19,277 bases of DNA from the NCBI GenBank assembly GCA_948482415.1, contig CAOMFZ010000016.1, positions 1-19,277 on the forward strand, in the 5' to 3' direction. The notes beneath the pieces are model-generated. The model made no database searches and had not been told where the DNA came from. It was given only the letters and a program-made list of their open reading frames with translations. This document shows, piece after piece, positions 8,379-15,448 of this stretch (the first letter of the stretch is position 1; each line of letters opens with the position of its first letter). Source of the stretch: an uncultured Mailhella sp. (GTDB taxonomy: Bacteria > Desulfobacterota > Desulfovibrionia > Desulfovibrionales > Desulfovibrionaceae). The position numbers were made by a program, and so were the translations under genes.

Positions 8379-8816
8379 TTATGGAAGAGGAACTGATAAA
8401 ACAAAACGCATTAATGCCCAAACACAAACTGAGGTTACAATACTCACAAGAGAAAGCGTGACCATATTTCTTTGTCCCGCAAGAAACTGCAATACACTGA
8501 GAATAATCAGTGACGCCGGAATAAAATGAATCAGCTCCATAAGCGGAAAAGCTGAAAACATCACAATCCCGTAAAGGGCAAGATGAAGCCATTTTTTTAA
8601 CGGCAGGGGATTTTCTCTCTGATCAGCTTGCTTATACAGCCGCAATACAACTAAAACCGCACAAATCAGGATAACGGTGCTCCAAATATAAGGAAGCGTT
8701 CTTGGGCTTATGCCCCCGTCAGAATATTCGGGAACATACTTTGGAATAAGGACAAATATACTTGCAATGGCAAAGAAAATCCAAAAAATATAAAATATCA
8801 TTTCTGCTTTTTTCAT
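8379..8816 (-). CDS. tctB: TctB-family small membrane subunit
   Basis: Small membrane subunit of the tripartite tricarboxylate transporter. It has 145 residues with four hydrophobic segments, the usual TctB layout, and lies directly before tctA. An ATG six codons upstream is also open, but AAAGGAG lies inside those six codons and is ideally spaced for the ATG at 8816, which is therefore taken as the start. It is the first gene of the six-gene operon, so its promoter must lie in 8817-9045; no convincing minus-strand -35/-10 pair was found there. TctB sequences are poorly conserved, so the call rests on topology and position. Confidence 0.85.
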   Translation of the reverse strand: MKKAEMIFYIFWIFFAIASIFVLIPKYVPEYSDGGISPRTLPYIWSTVILICAVLVVLRLYKQADQRENPLPLKKWLHLALYGIVMFSAFPLMELIHFIPASLIILSVLQFLAGQRNMVTLSLVSIVTSVCVWALMRFVLSVPLP

Positions 8817-9010
8817 ATTTTCTCCTTTCTTCATCTTTATTATTTTTTTAACATACTTTCTTTTTTATGCAATTAAATAATTTTTGTTTGTACAGCCATA
8901 TTTTCAACAAAAATTTTAACCTGTTTATTTAATTATTATTTAAAAAGCTTTCATTTAACGATTTATACAACAAATAAAAAATTTCATACTGCACACAATT
9001 TCAATTTTTC

Positions 9011-9040
9011 TTTACTTTACAAATGAAAAAAGCTATAGAT
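9011..9040 (+). promoter_or_regulatory. Candidate promoter for larBC, possibly giving a leaderless mRNA
   Basis: TTTACT (9011-9016) and TATAGA (9034-9039) are 17 bp apart, each a 4/6 match to the sigma-70 consensus. Transcription would begin about 7 bp further on, which coincides with the larB ATG at 9046. No Shine-Dalgarno sequence precedes that ATG. The rest of the 229-bp gap between tctB and larB is AT-rich and shows nothing else I can support. Confidence 0.35.
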
Positions 9041-9045
9041 AAACC

Positions 9046-9726
9046 ATGAAAAATAATGAAAATACCCCCCATGTCCAATTTGATTACACAAGAAAAGAGC
9101 GCCTTGGTCTGCCTGAAGCTGTTTTTTGCGAAGGAAAGGATAGTGCCATTGTTCTTTCCCTGTTGAAAGAATTTAATAAAAACACAGGAAAAAGTATTCT
9201 TTTCACGCGCTTAGCTCCAGAAATATTTTACAGTTTTCCAAAGGATATTCAGGAAAGCGTTTCCTATCACGCCCTTTCGCAAACCGCCTTTGCCTTTGCG
9301 CTTGCTCCCCATGCTGCGGGAAAAAAAATAGCCATTGTTTCTGCCGGCAGTGCGGACGCAAAAACGGCATGGGAAACAGCCAGAACCCTTGAATATTTGG
9401 GCATACCGTACACCATGTTTGAAGACTGCGGCGTTGCAGGGCTGTGGCGTATCCAAAAAGCTCTGCCTGAAATTGAAAAACACGACATAGTTATTGCCAT
9501 TGCAGGGCTTGACGGTGCGCTGATTTCTGTTCTGGGCGGACTTGTCAAAGCTCCTCTTTTAGCTGTGCCCACGTCCGTTGGCTACGGCATGGCAAAAAAC
9601 GGCGAAAGCGCCCTTTCTTCTATGCTGGTGAGCTGTTCTTCCGGCATTTCTGTTTTTAATATTGATAACGGCTTTGGCGCCGCCTGTGCAGCTGCACGCA
9701 TTTTAAATATGTTTATTAAGGATTAA
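9046..9726 (+). CDS. larB: LarB, pyridinium-3,5-biscarboxylate mononucleotide synthase
   Basis: First enzyme of nickel-pincer nucleotide synthesis: it carboxylates and hydrolyses nicotinate adenine dinucleotide to the biscarboxylated mononucleotide. The 226-residue product ends in the AIR-carboxylase-like domain typical of LarB, with AGSADAKTA (100-108), AIAGLDGALISVLGGLVKAP (151-170), AVPTSVGYG (173-181) and an SCSSG motif (196-200; C197 probably the family's reactive Cys) before FNIDNGFGAA. The N-terminal FDYTRKERLGLPEAVF matches the family opening. There is no Shine-Dalgarno sequence before the ATG, and this is the only early in-frame start. larC follows after 3 bp. larE and larA are not in the window. 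Confidence 0.92.
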   Translation: MKNNENTPHVQFDYTRKERLGLPEAVFCEGKDSAIVLSLLKEFNKNTGKSILFTRLAPEIFYSFPKDIQESVSYHALSQTAFAFALAPHAAGKKIAIVSAGSADAKTAWETARTLEYLGIPYTMFEDCGVAGLWRIQKALPEIEKHDIVIAIAGLDGALISVLGGLVKAPLLAVPTSVGYGMAKNGESALSSMLVSCSSGISVFNIDNGFGAACAAARILNMFIKD

Positions 9727-9729
9727 AAT

Positions 9730-10539
9730 ATGGAACATCATCACGAACATTCCCATGAACATCATCACGGTGACCATGTCCATGAACATTCCCATTCCTG
9801 TAAAAAAAATGAAAAAATTCTCTGCATACGCCCGCAGTCAGGTTTATCCGGGGATATGTTTCTTTGCGGGCTGGCGTCCCTGCTTGACCTTTCAAAAGAA
9901 CAAATCAATGCCCGTTTAAAAACGTTAAATCTCCCGGGCATGGAAAACTGCCTGACAATCAACAACCGCTTTGTGAACGGCATACAAGGCAAAAATGCAG
10001 AAGTGACTTTGCCGCATGAGCACAGTCACAGGACTCTCGCTGATATTTTAGACATTATTAATAACAGCTCCATGCAGGATACGGCAAAGGAATTAGCCGT
10101 AAAAACCTTTACTCTGCTGGCAAATGCAGAAGCAGCTGTCCACGGCAAAGAAGCAAAGGACGTCACTTTCCATGAAGTGGGCGCTCTGGACAGTATCCTT
10201 GATATTTGTCTGACATGCTCACTCTTTGCAGAGCTTGCGCCTGACACTTTTATCTGCGGTCCGCTTCCCCTTGCTGACGGCATAATCCGCTGTGCCCATG
10301 GCATTATCCCAAGCCCTGCTCCTGCTGTTCTTGCCTTGCTTGACGGCGCCGCAGTCTGTCCTTTTGCGGGAACAGGCGAAACGGTCACCCCCACAGCCAT
10401 AGCCCTGCTCAAAACCCTTGGCGCCCAATTCGGAAGCTGGGCACATATGCAGATTGAAAAAAATGTGCTTGTTTACGGCGGCAAAGTTTTTGAAAATGCC
10501 CCCAACGGAAGTATTTTTGCCCTCGGCAGGGCAATATAA
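9730..10539 (+). CDS. larC: LarC-type nickel insertion protein, LarC1 domain only, with His-rich head
   Basis: Nickel-binding protein that inserts Ni into the pincer cofactor. The 269-residue product matches the LarC1 half: SGLSGDMFL (37-45), HEHSHR (96-101), TFHEVGALDSILDI (146-159), HGIIPSPAPA (190-199) and TPTAIALL (220-227). Twelve of the first 24 residues are His, fitting metal binding or storage. Full LarC is about 400 residues; the C-terminal LarC2 domain is absent, and the 89 bp before ileS are too short to hold it in any frame. The ending (VYGGK...NGSIFALGRAI) looks like the natural end of LarC1, not a break. AAGGA inside the end of larB serves as Shine-Dalgarno sequence. Its partner LarE lies elsewhere, if present. 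Confidence 0.88.
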   Translation: MEHHHEHSHEHHHGDHVHEHSHSCKKNEKILCIRPQSGLSGDMFLCGLASLLDLSKEQINARLKTLNLPGMENCLTINNRFVNGIQGKNAEVTLPHEHSHRTLADILDIINNSSMQDTAKELAVKTFTLLANAEAAVHGKEAKDVTFHEVGALDSILDICLTCSLFAELAPDTFICGPLPLADGIIRCAHGIIPSPAPAVLALLDGAAVCPFAGTGETVTPTAIALLKTLGAQFGSWAHMQIEKNVLVYGGKVFENAPNGSIFALGRAI

Positions 10540-10567
10540 AAAAAATTTTAAAATACCGTCTATTTAC

Positions 10568-10596
10568 TTGACGATTTGACAAGAATAAACCAAAAT
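10568..10596 (+). promoter_or_regulatory. Candidate promoter for the ileS operon
   Basis: TTGACG (10568-10573) and CAAAAT (10591-10596) are 17 bp apart, about 35 bp before ileS. A second -35-like TTGACA lies at 10576-10581 but has no good -10 at normal spacing. No terminator separates larC from ileS, so read-through from larBC is also possible. Confidence 0.4.
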
Positions 10597-10628
10597 ACAC
10601 TGTTTATACGTTCTGGAGGCATACTATA

Positions 10629-13439
10629 ATGGCTGATTATAAAAAAACTTTAAATTTACCGAAAACTGCCTATCCCATGAAAGCGGATCTTGTGCACAAA
10701 GAGCCGGAAACGCTGAAATTCTGGGAGCAAAACAATACATACGAAGTAATGCAAAATGCTTCCGGCGCAAAGGGCACCTATGTTCTGCATGACGGTCCTC
10801 CATACGCCAACGGGCATATTCATTTAGGCACTGCCCTGAATAAAATTTTAAAAGATATTATTATCAAATCCAAAAATCTGGCAGGCTATAAAACCCCCTA
10901 TGTTCCGGGCTGGGACTGCCACGGACTGCCCATTGAACGCAATGTGGAAAAGGAACTGGGCGAAAAGAAAGCCCAAATGCCGGAAGCGTCCATTCGCCGC
11001 GCCTGCAGAAAATATGCACAGAAATTCCTTGATATCCAAAGAAAAGAATTTAAACGCCTTGGCGTACTCGGCAATTGGGATAACCCTTATGTTTCCATGG
11101 ACCCTGCCTATGAAGCGGTGACAGCGGCAGAACTTGCCAATTTTGCGGAAAAAGACAATTTAAACCGCTCCAAGAAGCCCATTTACTGGTGCAATTCCTG
11201 CCAAACGGCTCTCGCTGAAGCAGAAGTGGAATATAATGACCATACTTCCCCGTCTGTGTACGTTCGTTTTCCTTTGTACGATGAAAAATTGAAAAATATT
11301 TTCCCGCAGGCTGACCTTGCCCACAGCTACATTGTCATTTGGACAACAACGCCCTGGACATTGCCGGACAACCTTGCTGTGTGCCTGCACCCTGAATTTA
11401 TCTATGTTCTTGTGCTGGTGGGCGGCGACCAATATATTTTAGCAAAGGAACTTCTGGAAAACTGTGCGAAAATTTTTGGCTGGGAAAACTATACCGTTCT
11501 TGCTGAAGCAGAAGGCAAAGTTTTTGAAAACCTCAAAGCAAAACATCCTTTCTATAACCGCGATTCCCTCGTTATCCTTGGCGAACACGTTACATTGGAT
11601 GCAGGTACCGGCTGCGTACACACAGCTCCCGGACACGGCCGCGAAGACTATGAAGTAGGCTTGAAATATGGGTTAGACGTCTATTCACCTCTTGATGATG
11701 CAGGACGTTTCCTCCCCACCGTTGAATTTTTTGCAGGTATGATGGTTTTTGATTCCAATCCCCATGTTATCGCAAAACTGGAAGAAGTGGGCAATTTACT
11801 TGCTCAGGCAAAAATCAGCCACTCCTATCCGCATTGCTGGCGCTGTAAGGAACCGGTTATTTTCCGCGCTACCACCCAATGGTTTATTACCATGGATACC
11901 AACGATCTGCGCAAGAAAGCTCTCAGCAGTATCCGCAATGATGTCAAATGGATACCAAGCTGGGGTGAAGACAGAATTTACAACATGGTTGAACAGCGCC
12001 CTGACTGGTGTATTTCCCGTCAAAGAACATGGGGTGTGCCGATTCTTGCGCTTCTTTGTCAGGACTGCGGCGAAGCATGGCAGGACCCGAAATGGATGCG
12101 CGAAATTGCAGAACGCTTTGCAAAGCACCCCACAGGCTGTGACTACTGGTATGAAGCAGAGGATGCCGAAATTATTCCAAGCGGTCTTAAATGTCCTCAC
12201 TGCGGCGGTACGCACTTTAAACGCGAAAAAGATATTCTTGACGTGTGGTTTGACTCCGGCACAAGCTTTGCGGCTGTTATGGAAAAACGCCCGGAAGGAG
12301 CATTTCCTGCTGATTTGTATTTGGAAGGCTCTGACCAGCACCGCGGCTGGTTCCACTCTTCCCTGCTTGCGTCCGTCGGCACCCGCGGCACTGCTCCGTA
12401 TAAAAGCGTGCTTACCCACGGCTATGTTGTTGACGGTGCGGGCAAGAAAATGTCCAAATCTCTCGGCAATGTGGTTGCTCCGCAGGAAGTTATTGACAAA
12501 CACGGCGCAGAACTTTTGCGTCTTTGGGTTTCCAGTGTTGATTACCGAGAAGATATCCGCTATTCCGACGAAATTATGAGCCGTCTTGTGGACGCATACC
12601 GCCGTATCCGCAACACTATCCGCTATATGCTCGGCAGTATTTCCGATCTCACAAAAGACAATATGATTGCTGTTGAAAATATGGAAAGCCTTGACAGATA
12701 TGCCTTGGACACTGTTATGCAGGCTCACGCAAAAATTCAGGAAGCATACAACGAATTTGAATTCCACAAGGTTTATCATACCCTGCACGGACTTTGTGCA
12801 ACGGAACTCAGTGCTTTCTATTTTGATATTTTGAAAGACAGACTCTATTCTTCACACCCTGACAGCGGGGAAAGACGTTCTGCCCAAACTGCGCTCTATT
12901 ATATTTTGATGATTTTACTCCGCGATATGGCTCCAATTTTGAGCTTTACCGCAGAAGAAAGTTACCGCTATATTCCTGAAGCGCTGAAAGGGGACGCTCA
13001 AACTATTTTTGCAGCCCGTGATTTGACGCAGGATACCTTTATTCTTTCTGACGAAGTCCGTCAAAATTGGGAGCAATTACTTATTATTCGTTCTGAAATC
13101 ACCAAAGCTATTGAACCGCTGCGTAAATCAGGGGAAATCGGACACTCTTTGGATACTGCCATTGAGCTGTATTTAAAAGATAGTTTCATGCAGGCGCTCA
13201 AAGCATGCAATACTGATTTGCGTGCTGTCTGCATTGTTTCTCAAATCCACGTCCACGGCATTGATAAGGCGCCTGTTGACGCATATTTTGCAGAAACAAA
13301 CGGTATTGCCGTTGCCGTAAGCAAGGCAAAAGGTGAAAAATGCGAACGGTGCTGGATTTACTCCGATGAACTCGGCACTGACCCCGAACATCCGACCCTT
13401 TGCCCGCGCTGCACGGAAGTAATGAAAAAACTTGCATAA
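10629..13439 (+). CDS. ileS: Isoleucyl-tRNA synthetase
   Basis: Class I synthetase that charges tRNA-Ile, cytoplasmic and essential. The 936-residue product is full length for the bacterial zinc-containing type. In order: the HIGH-type motif HIHL (63-66) within YANGHIHLGTALNK; the CP1 editing domain with TTTPWTLPDNLAV; KMSKS (607-611); the anticodon-binding region; and a C-terminal zinc finger with Cys905, 908, 925 and 928. GGAGG lies 10 bp before the ATG. It leads a tightly packed operon running through purH. Confidence 0.98.
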   Translation: MADYKKTLNLPKTAYPMKADLVHKEPETLKFWEQNNTYEVMQNASGAKGTYVLHDGPPYANGHIHLGTALNKILKDIIIKSKNLAGYKTPYVPGWDCHGLPIERNVEKELGEKKAQMPEASIRRACRKYAQKFLDIQRKEFKRLGVLGNWDNPYVSMDPAYEAVTAAELANFAEKDNLNRSKKPIYWCNSCQTALAEAEVEYNDHTSPSVYVRFPLYDEKLKNIFPQADLAHSYIVIWTTTPWTLPDNLAVCLHPEFIYVLVLVGGDQYILAKELLENCAKIFGWENYTVLAEAEGKVFENLKAKHPFYNRDSLVILGEHVTLDAGTGCVHTAPGHGREDYEVGLKYGLDVYSPLDDAGRFLPTVEFFAGMMVFDSNPHVIAKLEEVGNLLAQAKISHSYPHCWRCKEPVIFRATTQWFITMDTNDLRKKALSSIRNDVKWIPSWGEDRIYNMVEQRPDWCISRQRTWGVPILALLCQDCGEAWQDPKWMREIAERFAKHPTGCDYWYEAEDAEIIPSGLKCPHCGGTHFKREKDILDVWFDSGTSFAAVMEKRPEGAFPADLYLEGSDQHRGWFHSSLLASVGTRGTAPYKSVLTHGYVVDGAGKKMSKSLGNVVAPQEVIDKHGAELLRLWVSSVDYREDIRYSDEIMSRLVDAYRRIRNTIRYMLGSISDLTKDNMIAVENMESLDRYALDTVMQAHAKIQEAYNEFEFHKVYHTLHGLCATELSAFYFDILKDRLYSSHPDSGERRSAQTALYYILMILLRDMAPILSFTAEESYRYIPEALKGDAQTIFAARDLTQDTFILSDEVRQNWEQLLIIRSEITKAIEPLRKSGEIGHSLDTAIELYLKDSFMQALKACNTDLRAVCIVSQIHVHGIDKAPVDAYFAETNGIAVAVSKAKGEKCERCWIYSDELGTDPEHPTLCPRCTEVMKKLA

Positions 13440-13451
13440 ACAGGAAGCATA

Positions 13452-13931
13452 GTGAAAGATAATAGATACAAAATTCTCATTATTTTTGCTCTATTTTGGA
13501 TTATTGCGGACCAATTCAGCAAATGGCTGATAGTCCGCAGTCTTCCGCTTCATGAAGGTTTTTCCGTTATTCCCTACGCTGCCAATATTGTACATGTACG
13601 CAATTACGGTGCGGCTTTTGGTTTTTTGAATAATCCCGGAACCGACTGGCAGTTTTGGTTTTTTGTGGGGGTAACCTTTTTTGCTCTGGGGATTATCTTT
13701 TATTTTATGCGCAAAATGCCCTATTCAAAACTTCTCAGCTTTGGCTTTGCCTGTGTTTTGGGCGGAGCTATCGGGAATTTCATAGACAGACTGCGCTTAA
13801 GATATGTAATTGATTTTATAGACCTTTATTATGACAAATGGCACTGGCCCGTTTTCAATGTGGCGGACATTGCCATTTGCTTTGGAACGCTGATTATAGC
13901 GTATATATTTTATAAAGAACCCAACAGGTAA
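13452..13931 (+). CDS. lspA: Lipoprotein signal peptidase (signal peptidase II)
   Basis: Inner-membrane aspartyl protease that removes signal peptides from lipidated prolipoproteins. It has 159 residues, four membrane segments and the expected motifs: IADQFSKW (18-25), NYGAAFGF (51-58), GGAIGNFIDRL (104-114) with catalytic D112, and FNVADI (135-140) with catalytic D139. It starts with GTG at 13452, preceded by AGGAAG, 12 bp after ileS. The ileS-lspA pairing is common in bacteria. A likely substrate, the lipoprotein CpoB, is encoded two genes downstream. Confidence 0.97.
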   Translation: MKDNRYKILIIFALFWIIADQFSKWLIVRSLPLHEGFSVIPYAANIVHVRNYGAAFGFLNNPGTDWQFWFFVGVTFFALGIIFYFMRKMPYSKLLSFGFACVLGGAIGNFIDRLRLRYVIDFIDLYYDKWHWPVFNVADIAICFGTLIIAYIFYKEPNR

Positions 13932-13934
13932 CGT

Positions 13935-14144
13935 ATGTTTTTTTCAGAAGTATCCGGTTTCACCTTTTTTCTTTTGATGCTGCCTGCAATTCTCAATTTA
14001 TGGGCGATCTGGCATGCCATGAACCATACTTTCCCCTTGGAAAAAGAACGTGTCCTTTGGGTTTTAGCCGGAATTTTCCTCCCCTTTCTCGGAGGACTGC
14101 TCTATCTTATTTTTGGACTAAAACGAAGTAAACCCTTATTATAA
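13935..14144 (+). CDS. Small membrane protein, PLDc_N-like
   Basis: A 69-residue protein with two hydrophobic helices (about residues 8-27 and 41-62). The pattern LWAIWHAM, then RVLWVLAGIFLPFLGGLLYLIFG, matches the PLDc_N domain, which is found at the N-terminus of cardiolipin synthases and also as stand-alone small proteins of unknown role. It begins 3 bp after the lspA stop, with AGGTAA at the lspA end as Shine-Dalgarno sequence, and precedes cpoB by 15 bp, so it is clearly part of the operon. An envelope role is likely from context only. Confidence 0.85.
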   Translation: MFFSEVSGFTFFLLMLPAILNLWAIWHAMNHTFPLEKERVLWVLAGIFLPFLGGLLYLIFGLKRSKPLL

Positions 14145-14159
14145 AAGGAGTTCCATATT

Positions 14160-15011
14160 ATGAAAAAAACTCTTGTCCTTGTAGTCGCGGCATTGCTTCT
14201 CGGCGCTTGCACCACAACCGGCGGCGGCAATCTTCAATATGCGGTCAATGAAAATACACAAGCCATTCGCCAGCTTCAGGCACAAGTTTCCAATATGCAG
14301 CCTGCTCAGGCTGACAGCTGGTCACAGCTTCAGGCTTTGCACCGCGAAATGTCTGCCCTCAAAGGCTCTTTGGATAATTTGCAAAACAGCACCGCTCACC
14401 TTGGCGGCACAGCCCAGCTTGGCAATATCATTGCCCGCCACGACAGAGCCCTGCGCCTTATTGAAACACAGCTTGCCATGGATTTACAGCTCAATGCTGA
14501 CGCAGCTCCCATGCAAAACGCTGTACCGACTGAAAACTCCAATACAGACGTTATCACCACGCCGACTCCTGCCCAAAATCAGGCTCCTGTTGCTGCCCCA
14601 ACGCCAAGTACGGGCAAACAAACACCCGCCAAGACAGGCGACACCGCCCAAGCCCTGTATGACAGCGGTATCAACAGTTTCAACAACCGTGATTACCAAA
14701 AAGGGTTGAATGCCTTTAAGGACTTCACCACTGTTTATCCTGACCACAAGCTGGTTTCCAATGCATGGTTCTGGCAGGGTGAATGTCAGTATCAACTTAA
14801 AAACTATGCAGGCGCCGCTCTTGCCTATGAAAGTGTTATTTCCAAGTTCCCCAACAGCAACAAAGCTCCTGCTTCCTATCTCAAACAGGCCATGGCTTTT
14901 ATGGAACTTAAGAAAAATGACGCGGCAAAACAGCGTCTCAATGAACTGATTACCATTTATCCAAAAGCCGCTGAGGCAAAACGTGCACAATCAATTTTAA
15001 AAACCTTATAA
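14160..15011 (+). CDS. cpoB: Lipoprotein of the CpoB/YbgF family (Tol-Pal associated)
   Basis: Cell-envelope protein of the CpoB/YbgF type, which works with the Tol-Pal system to couple outer-membrane constriction with peptidoglycan synthesis. Of 283 residues, 1-16 form a lipoprotein signal peptide ending in the lipobox LGAC with lipidated Cys17. Next come a coiled-coil-like Gln-rich stretch (about 30-110), a Pro/Thr/Ala-rich linker (about 115-160), and about three TPR repeats (163-283) with the YbgF-like ALYDSGINSF...Y..GL.AF..F...YP pattern. E. coli CpoB is a soluble periplasmic protein, so lipidation is a lineage difference. AGGAG precedes the ATG. Confidence 0.9.
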   Translation: MKKTLVLVVAALLLGACTTTGGGNLQYAVNENTQAIRQLQAQVSNMQPAQADSWSQLQALHREMSALKGSLDNLQNSTAHLGGTAQLGNIIARHDRALRLIETQLAMDLQLNADAAPMQNAVPTENSNTDVITTPTPAQNQAPVAAPTPSTGKQTPAKTGDTAQALYDSGINSFNNRDYQKGLNAFKDFTTVYPDHKLVSNAWFWQGECQYQLKNYAGAALAYESVISKFPNSNKAPASYLKQAMAFMELKKNDAAKQRLNELITIYPKAAEAKRAQSILKTL

Positions 15012-15022
15012 GGACGCATTTC

Positions 15023-15439
15023 ATGGGCTACAATATTCATCTTCGCTTTTCCGACAAAATCAGTACAGACCCCATTGTCTGCAACTTAACCCGCAAATTT
15101 GACTTGGATTTCAATATTTCTAAAGCCCAAATTACCAGCGGCCGTGAAGGATATATGGTTTTGGAAGTGCTTGGCTCCAAAGAACAGGTTAAACAAGCCA
15201 AAAAATATCTTGAAGAACAGGGCGTACAGGTTTCTGACCTTGCCCAAAGCATTACCCGTGACGAGAAACTCTGTATTGAATGCGGCGCATGTACTGCCAT
15301 TTGTCCCACTTCCGCACTCTATATGGACAGCAGCCGCCATTTGGCTTTTGACGTGGATAAATGCGTTGTCTGCACTCGCTGCATAAAACTTTGCCCGGTC
15401 AATGCGATTAAGGCTGACCTTGGCACTGTAAACGAATAG
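15023..15439 (+). CDS. NIL-domain 2x[4Fe-4S] ferredoxin-like protein
   Basis: A 138-residue cytoplasmic protein with an N-terminal NIL domain (about 1-75, a small ligand-binding fold also found in methionine ABC transporter ATPases) and a C-terminal bacterial ferredoxin domain. Two complete cluster motifs are visible: Cys84/87/90/94 and Cys114/117/120/124, each CxxCxxCxxxCP. It is a low-potential electron carrier or redox-linked sensor. The NIL-ferredoxin fusion is found in anaerobes and has been linked there to sulfur and methionine metabolism; the partner here is unknown. It sits 11 bp after cpoB and 9 bp before purH, so it is transcribed with both. Confidence 0.92.
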   Translation: MGYNIHLRFSDKISTDPIVCNLTRKFDLDFNISKAQITSGREGYMVLEVLGSKEQVKQAKKYLEEQGVQVSDLAQSITRDEKLCIECGACTAICPTSALYMDSSRHLAFDVDKCVVCTRCIKLCPVNAIKADLGTVNE

Positions 15440-15448
15440 GGGATTAAT

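Noticed and set aside
102..8816. The AT-rich left half as a genomic island with attachment sites.
   Set aside because: Composition differs from the right half, but no integrase, tRNA gene, direct repeats or transposase remnant was seen at either edge.
8817..9045. A promoter for the tctB operon on the minus strand.
   Set aside because: Several -35-like TTGxxx words exist, but none has a good -10 at 16-18 bp; the region must hold the promoter, but I cannot place it.
10540..10628. A possible frameshifted LarC2 reading frame after larC.
   Set aside because: Only 89 bp remain before ileS and no frame there resembles LarC2.
11796..12788. A 330-codon open frame on the minus strand, and a 276-codon frame on the plus strand at 11749-12579.
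   Set aside because: Both lie inside ileS in other frames, have Cys/Phe/Asn- or Lys/Arg-rich shadow-like compositions and no recognisable motif, while ileS is intact across the region.
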